Positions 1-5,547 of a stretch of DNA of 7,440 bases are shown here, one piece after another. Positions within the stretch are counted from its first letter, which is position 1; each line of letters starts with the position of its first letter. The notes beneath the pieces were generated by a model. That model had not been told where the DNA came from. It did no database searches and saw only the letters and a list, made by a program, of their open reading frames with translations. Both the position numbers and the translations under genes were made by a program. Source of the DNA: Chthoniobacter flavus (lineage in GTDB: Bacteria > Verrucomicrobiota > Verrucomicrobiia > Chthoniobacterales > Terrimicrobiaceae). The stretch lies in contig CAMBAQ010000091.1 in the NCBI GenBank assembly GCA_945863785.1, forward strand, positions 1-7,440, written 5' to 3'.

Positions 1-158
1 AGGATGTTCCTTTAGGTGTTGTGGGAGAAAAGACGCGACGTGGAGGGGGGTGGGATAATCCGAGTACTGATGGGTGTAAGGTTTCGACGCACTACCAATT
101 TCGGACAGGTGATCGCTATGTCGATCTCGGGTTCCGTCTTGCTAGAAATTCAAACTAG
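1..158 (+). CDS. C-terminal fragment of a formylglycine-generating enzyme (SUMF1/FGE-sulfatase) family protein, start outside window
   Basis: The gene enters from the left edge. The first full codon is at base 3 and the TAG stop is at 156-158, giving 51 residues. No start codon is present, so this is the tail of a longer protein. Two blocks in this tail match the end of the FGE-sulfatase domain: RRGGGWDN (residues 12-19; the family shows RGGSW-type) and DLGFRLAR (residues 41-48; the family shows GFR(L/V)(A/V)). They are separated by about 20 residues with a Cys at 25, which is normal spacing. Family members are either true sulfatase-activating enzymes that turn Cys or Ser into formylglycine, or relatives such as EgtB- and PvdO-like proteins and many uncharacterised lipoproteins. 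The tail cannot tell these apart, because the copper-binding cysteines of the true enzymes are not decidable from it. Family assignment is fairly sure; the exact function is unknown. Confidence 0.75.
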   Translation, partial: DVPLGVVGEKTRRGGGWDNPSTDGCKVSTHYQFRTGDRYVDLGFRLARNSN

Positions 159-435
159 ATTTCTGAAGTCCCGCCAAGTCGGAGAGAAGATTCGCGCAGC
201 GCGCCCAGTCCTTCAATCCTAGCGCATCGAGCTTCGTGTAGTATCCGCAAACGGCAACGAGGCCCCACAGCGTAGGTAAGGTGAATCGCCTTATTCGCAA
301 GCTCGCTCTGCAGTTCAGCCAGAAAGCAAGGGCATAACTTTGCGGTGACGTTGCAATGTGGAAGGTTGATGCCTGAATACGAGAGAGTATGCGATGGGAG
401 ATTCTAGACCAATACGCGCACGCGAGGCAGAGTTT
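142..435 (-). pseudogene. Possible decayed gene of unknown family
   Basis: This is tentative. On the minus strand, one frame from about 265 down to the TAG at 142-144 reads like normal protein, with KLDALGLKDWARCANLL and many G/C third positions. Just upstream, at about 268-320, a different minus-strand frame gives the equally normal LAELQSELANKAIHLTYA. A frameshift near the G-run at about 264-268 would join them. Further upstream every frame is stopped or of poor composition, and no start with a ribosome binding site is visible. The fragment overlaps the last bases of the FGE-like gene. It may be the remnant of a frameshifted gene, or chance open frames in GC-rich DNA. I recognise no family. 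Confidence 0.2.
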
Positions 436-687
436 TCTTATGGTTCCACAAACAGGGGAGGGAGAAAAAATATCGAAGAACCCAGTTTGAAGACTAACAC
501 ACGCGGATGAGAACTTATCTTCAATGGCGGTTTGGGGTGATATTTTTTTGAGATGATTCTTTGTTTCTTGCGGAGGTAAAAAAGACATTGTAATGCATTC
601 AAATACATAAAGGTAATTGGTCTAAGTTTTGGTCTGCCTCTAGTGCAGTAAAAGACGAAAATATTACGCAAACAATTCACTTTCAAC
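159..687. other. Gene-poor stretch of about 530 bases
   Basis: No confident gene is seen between the FGE-like tail and the tRNA. Apart from the possible decayed minus-strand frame at 142-435, the right half (about 450-687) is AT-rich with short open frames of unnatural composition. Small structures noted are an AT-rich hairpin at 144-164 (6 bp stem, no T-run after it) that overlaps the upstream stop codon, an 8-base palindrome AATGCATT at 592-599, and a direct repeat of TTGGTCT at 617-623 and 629-635. I found no tmRNA, RNase P RNA or SRP RNA core. The stretch may carry the tRNA promoter, but no good -35/-10 pair stands out. Confidence 0.5.
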
Positions 688-760
688 GTCCTCATAGCTC
701 AAGTGGATAGAGCAGGGCTCTCCTAAAGCTCAGATGGTGGTTCGACTCCACCTGGGGACA
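688..760 (+). tRNA. tRNA-Arg (anticodon CCU)
   Basis: A complete 73-base cloverleaf. The acceptor stem is 688-694 with 753-759 (seven pairs, one G-T) and the discriminator base is A760. The D-stem is GCTC/GAGC (697-700/710-713). The anticodon stem is GGGCT/AGCTC (715-719/727-731) around loop CTCCTAA with anticodon CCT at 722-724. A four-base variable region leads into T-stem GGTGG/CCACC with loop TTCGACT. CCT reads the arginine codon AGG. The 3' CCA is not encoded (A760 is followed by GTT), so it must be added by tRNA nucleotidyltransferase. It stands alone, 53 bases before the TTG start of the HAD-family gene. Confidence 0.97.
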
Positions 761-768
761 GTTTTTGA

Positions 769-789
769 ACGCGGAGCGTGGGCTTTTTT
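769..789 (+). terminator. Weak candidate terminator after tRNA-Arg
   Basis: ACGC-GGA-GCGT (769-779) is a four-base-pair hairpin, followed by GGGC and six T residues (784-789). The stem is short and does not touch the T-run, so it is a weak intrinsic terminator at best. Its position, between the tRNA and the next gene, is what makes it worth listing. Confidence 0.25.
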
Positions 790-813
790 AAAAATCGGTT
801 GGGAACTTAATTA

Positions 814-1443
814 TTGAAACTCAAGATATCGGATAGGCAGTTTGGCGGTTACATTTTTGACTGCGATGGCACGATTGCGGATACGATGCCGTTGCACTTC
901 GTGGCTTGGACAAAGGCGATGAAGCATTTTGGAGGTATTTTTCCAGAGGAGCTTTTTTACAGCCTTGGCGGAACACCCGCGACGGTGATCGTGGGGATGC
1001 TCAATGAGAAGTATGGGTTGTCCATGGATCCTTCGCAAACCGTGCGGTGCAAGGAAGATTACTATTTGCAAATGATTCCGGAGGTGAAGCCGATCGAGCC
1101 TGTGCTGGCGATTGCTCGAAAAATGCACGGTCTTGTGCCGTTGGCTATCGCTTCGGGTGGGCATCGGGAAATCGTGATCGCTACGCTTCGTGCATTGCGG
1201 ATCGAGTCGATCTTCACGGCGATTGTTTGCGCGGAGGATTACGTGAATGGAAAGCCGTCTCCCGATCCGTTTTTGAAGGCGGCGATGCTGATGGGGGTGG
1301 CTGCGGATGCGTGCGTGGTTTTTGAGGATACGGCGATTGGGATCGAGGCGGCGAAGGCGGCGGGAATGGATTGGGTGCTGGTGCCCTCGCTTGAGGAGCG
1401 CGTCCGCCTGCTGCCAGAGAAAATAATCAACATACCGACTTGA
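814..1443 (+). CDS. HAD-superfamily hydrolase, beta-phosphoglucomutase/YqaB-like
   Basis: The 209-residue protein has all four HAD motifs: DCDGT with nucleophile D16 and acid/base D18, Ser114 in IASGG, Lys147 in GKPSPDP, and the metal-binding acids E171 and D172 in VVFEDTAIGIEAAKAAGM. The helical cap between motifs I and II (about 25-95) is the small alpha type of subfamily IA. That places it with beta-phosphoglucomutase and with the E. coli YqaB fructose-1-phosphate phosphatase; the MHGLVPLAIASGG region resembles YqaB most. The likely substrate is a small phosphosugar, not determinable here. The start is TTG at 814: an in-frame TAA lies at 808, and the first ATG comes after the catalytic motif. 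No Shine-Dalgarno site is evident. The gene follows the tRNA and precedes the glutaredoxin gene by 42 bases. Family is sure, substrate is not. Confidence 0.9.
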   Translation: MKLKISDRQFGGYIFDCDGTIADTMPLHFVAWTKAMKHFGGIFPEELFYSLGGTPATVIVGMLNEKYGLSMDPSQTVRCKEDYYLQMIPEVKPIEPVLAIARKMHGLVPLAIASGGHREIVIATLRALRIESIFTAIVCAEDYVNGKPSPDPFLKAAMLMGVAADACVVFEDTAIGIEAAKAAGMDWVLVPSLEERVRLLPEKIINIPT

Positions 1444-1457
1444 CCTGGGCTCCAGGT
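1443..1457 (+). repeat. Perfect inverted repeat at the stop codon of the HAD-family gene
   Basis: ACCTGG-GCT-CCAGGT is a six-base-pair hairpin with a three-base loop. Its first base is the last base of the TGA stop. It is not followed by a T-run, so it does not look like an intrinsic terminator. It could be a small RNA-stabilising hairpin, a regulator site in the 42-base gap before the glutaredoxin gene, or chance. Confidence 0.35.
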
Positions 1458-1485
1458 TCGGGATTGTCAATACAGACTCTTACTG

Positions 1486-1722
1486 ATGCTTGTTTACGTT
1501 AAAAATGGTTGCCCTTGGTGTGTGGACGCTTTGTCTTGGCTCAAAGCGCATGGGATTGAGCATAAGGCCGTGGATGTGTATTCCGATCCGGCGGGCTTTG
1601 ATCGGATGCGACAAATCTCAGGCCAGAGCAAGGCCCCCACATTAGAGATGCCGGATGGGGCTGTGCTGGCGGATTTCGATGTCGGGCAACTCGAGAAGTT
1701 TCTGAGTCAACGAGCCGTATGA
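1486..1722 (+). CDS. Small glutaredoxin-like thiol-disulfide oxidoreductase (CPWC)
   Basis: A 78-residue single-domain protein with the glutaredoxin/thioredoxin fold pattern: an N-terminal beta strand, active site GCPWC with Cys9 and Cys12, a helix, a second strand (HKAVDVY), and the cis-proline segment KAPT with Pro51. It probably reduces protein disulfides or glutathionylated proteins in the cytoplasm. Two points differ from classical glutaredoxins: the cis-Pro is preceded by Ala (usually Val, as in TVP), and the usual Gly-Gly-x-x-Asp glutathione-binding segment is replaced by LADFDVGQL. The electron donor is therefore uncertain. The start is ATG with no clear Shine-Dalgarno site. Its stop overlaps the start of the next gene in ATGA. 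Confidence 0.85.
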   Translation: MLVYVKNGCPWCVDALSWLKAHGIEHKAVDVYSDPAGFDRMRQISGQSKAPTLEMPDGAVLADFDVGQLEKFLSQRAV

Positions 1723-2537
1723 TTTCCGATCTCTTTTTTGTTGCCGGCGCGGGCGTTTTTGCAACTGCGCTCCGAAATTATGGTCACCCGGTGATGTTCC
1801 GTTTGGGAACGTTTGGGCTGGTGGTGACATCCTTTCTTGCTGGTTGGTTGCTGGGTGGCAGCGTTTCACTGGGAGTGGTTTTCGCGTCCACATGGTTTTT
1901 GATGCCTTGGGTGGAAATTCTGACCAGTGTTCGCAAGATGCGCTTGCCGCTGAAGAGGTCGTTGGAAAAGTGCCCGCCTCCGCCGCACAGCCGCTTTCCT
2001 GGGTTCGAGGAACTTTCGGATGAGATGGAGTCTGCTGGATTTGAGTATGTCGAGGATGTCGATTGGAAGCACGACGGGGCGCGCCACTTCTACCGCCTGT
2101 TCCACAATTCGAAAAAAAGAACAACGGGCGCGATCTGCTTGGTCGAGCAGGATCAGTATTCTTTCTTCTATTCGACGTTTTCCTCGCGCGCTATCGATGG
2201 GCGCCATTTCCTAACGTGGAATTATCCATTTTCCCAAACCATGCATTTTCTTCCGGGAACGCAGCTGAACCGCGTGGAGAATGATTTTGATATTGAGGAA
2301 TTGGAGGCCTCGCATCAGACGTTTCTCTCAACGCTGGAATTGCAGGTTCACGATTTCGCTGAGTTGCCTTCGGAGTCACTGCGTGAGCAAACAGAGCGCG
2401 ATTTACATGAACTCCTCGAGCACAATATCGCTCGCGGCATACTGACGCGTGATGGGGCGGAAATGACCCGCTACTCGGTACGCGGGATGTTTTTTCTTTG
2501 GACCCAATTTCTCCGCGAGTTTGTGCGGTTTTCCTAA
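1719..2537 (+). CDS. Membrane-anchored protein of unknown function
   Basis: I do not recognise a family for this 272-residue protein. The first 70 residues are hydrophobic, with probable membrane segments at about 4-18, 30-47 and 49-68. A basic stretch (RKMRLPLKR, 72-80) follows, which by the positive-inside rule suggests that the rest lies in the cytoplasm. After a proline run (86-89) comes a soluble domain of about 175 residues, rich in aromatic and acidic residues, with a likely long helix at about 192-240 and a hydrophobic C-terminal end. No catalytic motif stands out. The soluble domain has one Cys (C140), with C85 just before it, so a disulfide partnership with the neighbouring glutaredoxin is possible but not shown. 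The ATG overlaps the glutaredoxin stop (ATGA), implying translational coupling. Confidence 0.75.
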   Translation: MISDLFFVAGAGVFATALRNYGHPVMFRLGTFGLVVTSFLAGWLLGGSVSLGVVFASTWFLMPWVEILTSVRKMRLPLKRSLEKCPPPPHSRFPGFEELSDEMESAGFEYVEDVDWKHDGARHFYRLFHNSKKRTTGAICLVEQDQYSFFYSTFSSRAIDGRHFLTWNYPFSQTMHFLPGTQLNRVENDFDIEELEASHQTFLSTLELQVHDFAELPSESLREQTERDLHELLEHNIARGILTRDGAEMTRYSVRGMFFLWTQFLREFVRFS

Positions 2538-2547
2538 GCCTCGATTT

Positions 2548-3747
2548 TTAGAGCGGTGTCCCGCGCAGCGTCAAAATCCGACGGATCGTTTCCTCGATGA
2601 GGTTGTTCGGGCAACTTGCTCCGGCGGTGATGCCGACGATGAGGTCCGGTTGATCCGGTAGCCAATCGCATGAGGTTATTTCACTCTTGGAGTGGATATC
2701 AAAATGGCGGAGTTCTTTTTCCGATGTGAGGCAGCTCGCATTTCGGATGAACCAAGTGGGCAGTTTTTGAATGCCGATTTCGACGAGGTGGGTCGTGTTG
2801 GAGCTATTGTAACCTCCCACCACGATCAGGAGGTCGAGCGGTTCGCTGAGCAGGTGGAATAGCGAGTCTTGGCGGTCCTGAGTGGCTCCGCAAATGGTGT
2901 CGAAGTAGCGGAAGTTGGCGGTATCGCCCTTGTCGCGTTCCGTGATGGCGCTGCGAAGGTGGGCTTGGATGTCCTCGGTCTCACTTCGGAGCATGGTAGT
3001 CTGGTTCGCCACGCCGATGCGCTTGAGGTGGAGGACGGGATTAAAGTGCTCGCTGGTTTTGCCGGCAAAGCGCTGGAGGAAGGCGGCTGGGTCTCCGTCG
3101 TGGAGGATGTAGTCCGCGACGGCGCGCGTTTCCTCCATGTCGAGCACGATAAGGTATTGGCCTTGTCCATCTGCGCCAAGGGCTCGGGACGCTGTGGCTC
3201 TTGTTTCCTCATGCTCCGCCTTCCCGTGAATGATCGATGTGACGCCTTCGGTGGCATTTTGACGGACGCGCTTCCAAACACTCATCACATCGCCGCAGGT
3301 GGTGTCCACAATCTGACAGCCGATTTCCTTCACTAGGGCAATGAGAGAGGCCTCTGCTCCAAATGCCGGCACGATGACGACATCCTCTGGATTTAGGATC
3401 GCGAGATCTTCGGGTTTTGGCCGTGCTGGGAGGCAGTGGATGCCTAGGGCCTCGATCTGGGCGTTGACATCTGGGTTGTGGATGATTTCTCCGAGGAGAT
3501 AAATATTTTTGTCGGAAAAAACTTTGCCCGCCGCGTAAGCGAGGTCGATGGCTCTTTCCACGCCGTAGCAAAATCCAAATTCTTTTGCGAGGCGGAGCGT
3601 GGTCGTGCCGAAGCGAAGACTTCCTCCCTGCGCGCGGATCGTTTCGACCAGTTTGCTATGGTAGTGTTTTTCAACCTGCGCATGAACGTGAGACATCACG
3701 TCCGGTGTCCGGATATTTACCCGAGGAACTTTGCTCAAGGCCGTCAA
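2548..3747 (-). CDS. ispH: 4-hydroxy-3-methylbut-2-enyl diphosphate reductase, long form
   Basis: IspH (LytB) is the last enzyme of the MEP pathway and reduces HMBPP to IPP and DMAPP, using a [4Fe-4S] cluster in the cytoplasm. The cluster ligands are visible as C60 (FGFCYGVER), C151 (DTTCGD) and C286 (DTICGATQDRQ). Substrate-binding motifs are IIHNP (H90), HGKAEHEE (H174 to E181), NQTT (249-252) and GGYNSSNT (311-318). At 399 residues it is about 80 longer than E. coli IspH and matches the long type of cyanobacteria and PVC bacteria, with an N-terminal extension and an insertion near 205-240. The terminal GAS-x-P motif reads GASCP (C379), an extra cysteine. The start chosen is TTG at 3747, whose TTGA overlaps the stop of the upstream transpeptidase gene. 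An ATG at 3696 (residue 18) is an alternative. Neither has a strong Shine-Dalgarno site. Confidence 0.96.
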   Translation of the reverse strand: MTALSKVPRVNIRTPDVMSHVHAQVEKHYHSKLVETIRAQGGSLRFGTTTLRLAKEFGFCYGVERAIDLAYAAGKVFSDKNIYLLGEIIHNPDVNAQIEALGIHCLPARPKPEDLAILNPEDVVIVPAFGAEASLIALVKEIGCQIVDTTCGDVMSVWKRVRQNATEGVTSIIHGKAEHEETRATASRALGADGQGQYLIVLDMEETRAVADYILHDGDPAAFLQRFAGKTSEHFNPVLHLKRIGVANQTTMLRSETEDIQAHLRSAITERDKGDTANFRYFDTICGATQDRQDSLFHLLSEPLDLLIVVGGYNSSNTTHLVEIGIQKLPTWFIRNASCLTSEKELRHFDIHSKSEITSCDWLPDQPDLIVGITAGASCPNNLIEETIRRILTLRGTPL

Positions 3748-4409
3748 TTCTGCTCGCGCAGATATTGGGTGTGATCTTTTTTGAAGACGGCGGAGGAAAT
3801 CGTGAAGGAGTCCGCGGGGTCGGGATCATTGTAATCCTGCGGTCGTGGTTGGTTTTGGCCAATGGTGGCGTCCTCTGGTTGGGTTTCAGCGATGTGCACA
3901 GGCGTGCCCATTTTCACGAGTTCAAAGAATTCGCGGGCCGCATTCTGGTGGATGCGAAGGCAACCATGGGTGCGTGGGGTCGGCCAGACGGATCCCACGT
4001 GGAATCCGTAGGCGGGATAAAAGGCCACCCAGTATTGCATGGGAAATCCTATATAACGATATCCAGAACCTTGGCGCTCGGAGCTTTTGCCGGGAATAAT
4101 CGAGTCGCCTTTGACCCAAAAGCCATAGGACATTGAGCGTTTGTTTTCGATTTTATCGATCACACGGAAGTTGCCTTTTGGAGTCGAGGATTCGGGCTTT
4201 CCGATGGCCGTGGCAGTGACGAGAAGGGGCTTATTTCCCTCGAGCACATAAACCATCCTGTTTTGCAAAGAGACTTTGACGCGGACGTTGTCCGAATTTT
4301 TTGGTTTGTAGCCTACGGGATCGTAGTTTTTTCGAGGCAATGTGGTGGTGTTGCAGCCAACCAGTGGAAGGGCTATGGCGCAAAGCAGAAGCAGGAATCG
4401 TAATTTCAC
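3744..4409 (-). CDS. L,D-transpeptidase (YkuD domain) lipoprotein
   Basis: From the GTG at 4409 this is a 221-residue protein. It starts with a lipoprotein signal: n-region MKLR, a leucine-rich core, and lipobox LVGC with Cys19. It should therefore be lipid-anchored and act in the periplasm. The YkuD domain spans about 40-175. Its active site shows His137 (FHVGSVW) and the signature THGCLRI with nucleophile Cys150, flanked by His148 and Arg152; the family form is (S/T)HGCxR. Such enzymes make 3-3 peptidoglycan cross-links or attach proteins to peptidoglycan. The last 45 residues are Pro/Gln/Asp-rich and look unstructured. An in-frame TTG at 4457, 7 bases after the previous stop, would add 16 residues including acidic ones unsuited to a signal peptide, so I prefer GTG. 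The stop overlaps the ispH start (TTGA). Confidence 0.92.
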   Translation of the reverse strand: MKLRFLLLLCAIALPLVGCNTTTLPRKNYDPVGYKPKNSDNVRVKVSLQNRMVYVLEGNKPLLVTATAIGKPESSTPKGNFRVIDKIENKRSMSYGFWVKGDSIIPGKSSERQGSGYRYIGFPMQYWVAFYPAYGFHVGSVWPTPRTHGCLRIHQNAAREFFELVKMGTPVHIAETQPEDATIGQNQPRPQDYNDPDPADSFTISSAVFKKDHTQYLREQN

Positions 4410-4464
4410 AACACTGGTGAAGTCGAAATCCGAGGTTTTGTCAAACAGACGATGCAAAGAATCT

Positions 4465-5088
4465 CTATTGTGGCTTTCTGCTTTTGACGGTTGTGCGTGC
4501 TTCGGCGATGAGCAGGCAGCAGGCTTCGGTGCAGAGAAGCGGGATTTCGAGGTCTTTTAGAGAGGGAATATGGTGCGGGGACTCCGAGGGGATCGGCCAT
4601 TGGATTTGGCGAAGGCAGCCCGGTTGACAGAGTTTTTCGATGAGCCCTTGAGCTTCCTCGTCGGTGATTAACCCCGTGATCCGATACATGCCGGTTTGCC
4701 GGTTCACGGTATCGCGAAGGGGAGAGGACACGGTTTGTTTCAGGAGAAGCGCGCGCCAGTTCCCTAGAGCGGCGGGGTAGAGGAGATCCAAAGCGAGGTG
4801 AAGGTCCTTTAAATCCGGCACGCACAGCTCCCAGCCATGCTTCAAGTTCGGTGCGGTCTTGAGCGGGCGGTATTGATTGGCATCATCAAAAAGGGCGATG
4901 CCCGCCGCTTCCTCCGCATTGGTGAAAAGCTGTAGATCTGCGTTGGCCTCGTCATCGACGTGACAAAGGCGAAATCCGTCACTGGTGGGCCGAAAAACAA
5001 TTTGGCCGACTTTAAAAAAGCCGACGCTCAGTGCTTCGGCAAGGAGATCACGGAGTCCCTTTGAAGCCGCGATTCGCAGGGATTCCAT
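4465..5088 (-). CDS. DR2241-type protein: stabilising domain plus four-cysteine Fe-S domain, without a chelatase domain
   Basis: A 207-residue protein whose second half resembles the C-terminal part of Deinococcus DR2241. In that protein a CbiX-like chelatase is followed by a stabilising domain and a [4Fe-4S] domain. Seen here: a stabilising-domain-like block at 70-112 (YRPLKTAPNLKHGW, then ALDLLYPAALGNW), QTGMYRITG at 131-139, and two Cys pairs, C154-x3-C158 (CQPGCLRQIQW) and C186-x3-C190 with C191 next to it. These four are the probable cluster ligands. No CbiX domain is present, so it is a free-standing module. The reaction and partner are unknown. The ATG at 5088 lies 16 bases after the atpC stop; an upstream in-frame start at 5250 would overlap atpC with low-complexity sequence and is rejected. 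Assignment is from recalled family features, not a search. Confidence 0.72.
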   Translation of the reverse strand: MESLRIAASKGLRDLLAEALSVGFFKVGQIVFRPTSDGFRLCHVDDEANADLQLFTNAEEAAGIALFDDANQYRPLKTAPNLKHGWELCVPDLKDLHLALDLLYPAALGNWRALLLKQTVSSPLRDTVNRQTGMYRITGLITDEEAQGLIEKLCQPGCLRQIQWPIPSESPHHIPSLKDLEIPLLCTEACCLLIAEARTTVKSRKPQ

Positions 5089-5104
5089 GGAGTTTGGGAT
5101 GATT

Positions 5105-5509
5105 TTAGTGATGCCGGCGACGCTTGACGCGCACGAGGGCGAGAGAGCGTTGGAGCGAGGCGCTGGTGGTGGCGTATTCCTCATCGCTGAGTTTTTTGCC
5201 CGACATAGCGGCTTCAGCTCGACGAATGGCCTCTTCGGCAGCGGCTTCATCGATGTCGCTTTCGCGAACCGCCATGTCTGTAAGAATAGCGACTTTGACG
5301 GCGCTTATTTCGACAAAGCCTTCACCCACGGCTAGGCGGGTTTCCACGCCGCCCTTCATCACGCGTAATTCGCCAGGTTGAAGCTGGGTCATGAGTGGGA
5401 CGTGGAGCGGGAGAATACCCAACTCCCCTTCGATGCCGGGAATCACTACGGAGTCGACATCGTCGGAGAAGGTCTTCGCGTCAGGGGTGACAATTTCCAG
5501 TCGAAGCAT
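5105..5509 (-). CDS. atpC: F1F0 ATP synthase epsilon subunit
   Basis: The 134-residue protein has the two-domain layout of the epsilon subunit. The N-terminal beta-sandwich (1-85) carries the hallmark GELGILPLHVPLMTQL (28-43; family form GxxGxLPxHxPL). Two C-terminal helices follow (about 86-104 and 107-129), the part that in many bacteria regulates ATP hydrolysis. It forms the central stalk with gamma and couples F1 to the c-ring. It ends in an unusually basic tail (KRRRHH). The start is ATG at 5509 without an evident Shine-Dalgarno site, 38 bases after the atpD stop, so the two genes are co-transcribed. Confidence 0.96.
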   Translation of the reverse strand: MLRLEIVTPDAKTFSDDVDSVVIPGIEGELGILPLHVPLMTQLQPGELRVMKGGVETRLAVGEGFVEISAVKVAILTDMAVRESDIDEAAAEEAIRRAEAAMSGKKLSDEEYATTSASLQRSLALVRVKRRRHH

Positions 5510-5547
5510 GATATATTATTTTGGAATGGGAATGACAGTCGGAAGGT

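Noticed and set aside
69..280. Possible tmRNA (ssrA): GGGTGTAAGGTTTCGAC at about 71-87 looks like a tmRNA 5' end, and GCAAACGGCAAC at 247 looks like a resume codon and tag.
   Set aside because: The 5' motif lies inside the coding frame of the FGE-family tail, no matching T-arm and acceptor 3' end follows, and the tag would end in Arg-Arg instead of a small hydrophobic end.
142..588. A 148-codon minus-strand open frame read as one intact gene.
   Set aside because: Its upstream half has odd composition, there is no ribosome binding site, and the more protein-like reading changes frame near 265. At best it is a remnant.
572..610. A strong Shine-Dalgarno-like GGAGGT at 572-577 followed by an ATG at 593.
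   Set aside because: The frame ends after five codons and the spacing is too long, so no gene follows.
2538..2547. A bidirectional terminator between the converging genes.
   Set aside because: Only 10 bases separate the two stop codons, and no hairpin with flanking T- and A-runs is visible there.
5089..5250. An N-terminal extension of the DR2241-type protein starting at 5250.
   Set aside because: It would overlap most of the C-terminal half of atpC in another frame and is Pro/Ser/Arg-rich; the ATG at 5088 fits the gap after the atpC stop.
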